A DNA stretch of 64,000 nt from assembly GCF_019749255.1 (NCBI RefSeq), contig NZ_JACWFH010000029.1, positions 1 through 64,000 of the forward strand, written 5' to 3'. Position 1 is the stretch's first letter. Each line of letters opens with the position of its first letter. The notes beneath the pieces were generated by a model. That model made no database searches. It saw only the letters and a list, made by a program, of their open reading frames with translations, and was not told the origin of the DNA. A program made the translations under genes and the position numbers. Origin of the DNA: Mesobacillus maritimus. Its GTDB lineage: Bacteria; Bacillota; Bacilli; Bacillales; Cytobacillaceae. This document shows, in pieces, positions 61,403-64,000 of the stretch.

Positions 61403-63139
61403 TTAGAAGGCACCAGACCCACCGCCCCCGCCACCTGTACCTCCGCCGCCTCCGATGCTTGAACTAGAGGAGCTTGAAAGGCTACTTTGCGTTGTTTCAT
61501 TGGCTGCATGGAACGATGTAGCGGCCATTGGTCCGAAATAGGTGAAGGTGGTGATATCCGCAGGAGCATAAGCGCCAGCACTTTTAAATTGGTAATTCAA
61601 AGGGGACTTAAATGATTTTACAAGTTCCTCATTTTTCTCAATAATGCCCCGGTTCTTAATCCCGATTCCATAACTATAAGCACGCATTTGTTCATCTGTA
61701 CTAAGCGCTTGCCATTCTTGCTCTGTTAATTGTGCAAACCGCTGCTTTAGAGCACCCCATTCAAGGATTAGCTTCAAGCCTTTCCAAGATTTTGGATGAT
61801 AAAAAATCGCATAAACTAACCCTGTTACCGATAAGAGAATGGTTAAGAAAAACCATCCGAATAAATCGTAAACCGCGAACAACACAATCAGAGGGACAAG
61901 CAATAGACTACCAACTGCAATTCCCCAGCGGTATCCAGTGCTTTTTTCATATAAACCTTGTTGTTTGATTTCTGAGGCAACTGTTTGCATCCATAATTGT
62001 TCTTTTGCATGATAGGTTTGATGATTTGATTCTTTTGCACTATAACTTGCGAGATCTTCGAAGCGGAAATACCCGTCTTTGCCCACCTCATAAAACAAAA
62101 GGGAAGCAAGCATTTGTTCATGGGGGTGTGCATTAGCTGGTAGACGCTCCAACTTAAACTGAGTATCCGATGTTTTCGTCACATACCCAAGTCGAACTAA
62201 ATCCATTAATGCTGCCGCCATGGTTTCAGGTGTTGTCAAACTTGCGCCATTCGTAAAAACAATCGTTGCCGGTAAACTCATTATTTGCTCTGGGACAAAA
62301 AAGCTATCACTAATTTCACGTTCCACTGCAGCCTTTTTCATCCGGCCCTTTATATAGGTAAAAGCCATCAATGCAATCAGGATAATCACTAAGGTTGGAA
62401 TGGTGATGGTGGCAATGGAGGATAATTTGTCTCTTGTTTCCGCTCGCGCAGCCGCCTGATCGAGAAGGTCTTGGTGAGCCTTGAGGATTTCCGCTCTCAT
62501 AGGTTTATCTGCTGTTACCGTAGCGCTAGGGAAAAGGCTTGCCTCGTAAGCAACGCGAATGTCGCCATTTTCGCCAGATGGAACTTCGCCTAAGTTGAAC
62601 ACTACCGAACCATCACCTTGTAAGTTTTGGGTTTCAAACGCTTCATCATACCCGAAGCTGATCACGTTTGAAGTTTGTTCAGGTGGATGTACGGTGATGA
62701 CAAGCTGTTCATAGGTTGATTCATTCCGATCATCGAAAAATGGCCAATAAAATTGTGCCACATCAGAGTAGACATCCATTCCGTTTTTAATGGTGTAGTC
62801 TAATACAGCGGTTATTTGTTCATCCTCACCAGCGCGGTGGATTTTGTAGAGAGAATCTTCCCGCTCCACTTTTAATGTTTTCCCGTTTTCTGTTGCCGTG
62901 AAATCGGAAATTTGGGCGCCCTCTTTTGGAAATATCTCACGGGTGATTCCGTTAAATTCCCCTTCAAAACGGTAGGTATGATGTTCTTTTACCTTTACAC
63001 TACCGTCCTCTTGTAAAAAAGCATCAATTTTTACATCAGTAATAGAATAGTCAACTGCTAGTCCCTGCAATGGGAATATAAATAGCACTGCAAGGATGGT
63101 AAAAACCAGCGTCATTGTCACACGCCACAATGTCTTCAT
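61403..63139 (-). CDS. DUF2207 membrane protein (YciQ-like)
   Basis: 578 residues. Signal peptide (to about 28), an extracytoplasmic DUF2207 beta domain (29-210; YSITDVKIDAFLQEDGSVKV), a TM at 245-268, a cytoplasmic winged-helix-like region (275-385), a TM pair (about 395-445), and a C-terminal tail of Ser then Gly runs (SSSSSSSIGGGGGTGGGGGG). The Gly-rich end is common in this family. Function unknown; members appear in envelope and biofilm contexts. GGAAGGG lies 8 nt before the ATG. It is convergent with the previous gene and monocistronic. Confidence 0.87.
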   Translation of the reverse strand: MKTLWRVTMTLVFTILAVLFIFPLQGLAVDYSITDVKIDAFLQEDGSVKVKEHHTYRFEGEFNGITREIFPKEGAQISDFTATENGKTLKVEREDSLYKIHRAGEDEQITAVLDYTIKNGMDVYSDVAQFYWPFFDDRNESTYEQLVITVHPPEQTSNVISFGYDEAFETQNLQGDGSVVFNLGEVPSGENGDIRVAYEASLFPSATVTADKPMRAEILKAHQDLLDQAAARAETRDKLSSIATITIPTLVIILIALMAFTYIKGRMKKAAVEREISDSFFVPEQIMSLPATIVFTNGASLTTPETMAAALMDLVRLGYVTKTSDTQFKLERLPANAHPHEQMLASLLFYEVGKDGYFRFEDLASYSAKESNHQTYHAKEQLWMQTVASEIKQQGLYEKSTGYRWGIAVGSLLLVPLIVLFAVYDLFGWFFLTILLSVTGLVYAIFYHPKSWKGLKLILEWGALKQRFAQLTEQEWQALSTDEQMRAYSYGIGIKNRGIIEKNEELVKSFKSPLNYQFKSAGAYAPADITTFTYFGPMAATSFHAANETTQSSLSSSSSSSIGGGGGTGGGGGGSGAF

Positions 63140-63246
63140 TTATACACGCCCTTCCTCTTTCCCATAAATATAGTACGAACTACCAACTGGGAAAGTTTCA
63201 CAGCTTATAGGTAAGGAGTAGTCACCAATCATACGAACATGTCACG

Positions 63247-63280
63247 AAAAAAGGCCTTCCCAGTTCGCTCAGGGAAGGCC
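63247..63280 (-). terminator. terminator of the small gene at 63288
   Basis: Minus strand GGCCTTCCC-TGAGCGAACT-GGGAAGGCC followed by six T. Confidence 0.9.
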
Positions 63281-63287
63281 ATATAGT

Positions 63288-63464
63288 TTAGGAATTTTTC
63301 TTTTTTGTATTCTCATCGTGATTATCTCCAACACCGCTAACAGCTCCAGAAATGAGGTTAGCGAATTGATCCACCGACTCCATCATTCCCCCATGTACCT
63401 GCCCATCCATCTTACTGGGTTTTCCTTTGTTCTTCTTTTCACCCTGAGGATCATGAATTCGCAT
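63288..63464 (-). CDS. small hydrophilic protein, 58 aa
   Basis: MRIHDPQGEKKNKGKPSKMD opening, then a short helix ESVDQFANLISGAVSGVGD and a charged tail. AAAGGGGGAAAAAC before the ATG at 63464 is a strong site; the frame continues to 63518 without support. No family is recognised. Very basic and glycine-containing, it has the look of a sporulation-associated small protein, but that is only composition. A strong terminator follows. Confidence 0.65.
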   Translation of the reverse strand: MRIHDPQGEKKNKGKPSKMDGQVHGGMMESVDQFANLISGAVSGVGDNHDENTKKKNS

Positions 63465-63666
63465 GTTTTTCCCCCTTTTCGAGTTTAGTATGCTTATTGT
63501 ATATAAAAAGCTGCTCATTTATTCAATTATTACAGAGCCATACCATCACCTTTTGTTTGAAATTTTCTAATTATTAGGTACGATAAAAGAGAAAAATACG
63601 TTTTGATTTTTTAGTTGGTTAGGGGTGTTGTAATGGCGCAAAAAGTAGAGGTAAGAACGTGGTTAT

Positions 63667-64000
63667 ATGGGTAGTCAACGTATCCAACCTCAAGCGATGG
63701 TGACGGGTGAAAAAAGCATTCTTTTCAAATTTGGCGACCACGAAAAGGTGGATCAAGACACCTATCACGATGTATTAAGGTTTGCAGAAATGGTTCAAAA
63801 GGACAACCACTATCTACTGGAGGAAATCGTTCCAAGCTACCAAACCGTAACGGTTTATTTTAAAAAAGAACCAGCTGAGATGGAGGAAATCATCCAGCGA
63901 TATAGGTCGAAGTGGAAGAACTATAGGCAGATTGAGGAAAAAATGTCTGCTCGGAAAATAACGATTCCTGTTTGTTATGAGGAACCATACAGTTTAGATA
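63667..64000 (+). CDS. pxpB: 5-oxoprolinase subunit B / KipI-like protein (partial, runs off the window)
   Basis: The visible 111 codons contain ILFKFGDHEKVDQDTY, EEIVPSYQTVTVYF and ITIPVCYEEP, the KipI/PxpB pattern (LxVEFG, VPxYxSVxVxY, IPVCYGG). Subunit B works with PxpA and PxpC in ATP-dependent cleavage of 5-oxoproline; KipI also inhibits the sporulation kinase KinA in B. subtilis. The gene continues past the window. The start is unclear: ATG 63667 lacks a nearby site, whereas a good site (AGGGGTG) serves ATG 63633, which opens a 13-codon frame overlapping this start. Translation coupling or a frameshift are both possible. Confidence 0.75.
   Translation, partial: MGSQRIQPQAMVTGEKSILFKFGDHEKVDQDTYHDVLRFAEMVQKDNHYLLEEIVPSYQTVTVYFKKEPAEMEEIIQRYRSKWKNYRQIEEKMSARKITIPVCYEEPYSLD

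Overview
The window comes from a low-GC, endospore-forming Firmicute, most likely a member of the Bacillaceae. Support: AGGAGG-type ribosome binding sites before nearly every gene, many TTG/GTG starts, U-tailed hairpin terminators, a preQ1-I riboswitch, and products with close Bacillus counterparts (CspC-like, CatR/CatE, SwrC-like RND pump, YhcX-like GNAT-nitrilase, YesL/DUF624, KipI/PxpB, CarD-like). The genus cannot be fixed from the sequence alone. No rRNA, tRNA, intact transposon, prophage or CRISPR array is visible.

Left part (0-17.5 kb) is carbohydrate catabolism. A minus-strand operon encodes a YagE/YjhH-type 2-keto-3-deoxy-aldonate aldolase, a YjhG/YagF-type xylonate dehydratase, a GPH sugar symporter and a GH43 beta-xylosidase. 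Together they suggest uptake of xylosides/xylonate and cleavage to pyruvate plus glycolaldehyde. A 32-residue remnant of an IclR regulator lies divergently beside it. Facing it is a plus-strand alpha-glucoside locus: binding lipoprotein, two permeases, LacI regulator, YesL-like protein and a GH13 alpha-glucosidase. A PaaI-type thioesterase and a GNAT-nitrilase fusion follow.

The middle (17.5-38.5 kb) holds small lipoproteins and membrane proteins, a short GntR regulator with its own 29-bp operator and a DUF1648 partner, a YibQ-type deacetylase, an SH3-NlpC/P60 hydrolase, an S33 hydrolase, a DJ-1/PfpI protein, an MFS carrier, an acyl-CoA synthetase and a second, orphan GPH symporter. It ends in a five-gene cluster: atypical kinase with a lysine-rich tail, GT4 glycosyltransferase, HipA-like kinase, UTP-glucose-1-phosphate uridylyltransferase and UDP-glucose dehydrogenase. 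This looks like a UDP-glucuronate-fed surface (possibly spore) glycan module.

The right part (38.5-64 kb) carries a PAS-GGDEF-EAL protein; a preQ1-controlled queF plus queuosine-precursor transporter operon; galactose mutarotase; a SurA-N lipoprotein; a CatR-like/catE pair followed by an FAD monooxygenase and a stand-alone GTP cyclohydrolase II; a DUF2087 regulator, GIY-YIG protein and MATE pump operon; cspC; a CarD-like gene; an RND efflux pair; a DUF2207 protein; and the start of a pxpB-like gene.

The most unusual structure is not a gene. Five separate intergenic tandem arrays (starting near 35, 14960, 26414, 42653 and 53584) all have a 52-bp period although their unit sequences differ; only two are clearly homologous and a third is partly similar. 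Four of the five carry a clear internal dyad. Fifty-two bp is about five helical turns, so the period rather than the sequence appears to be what is kept.
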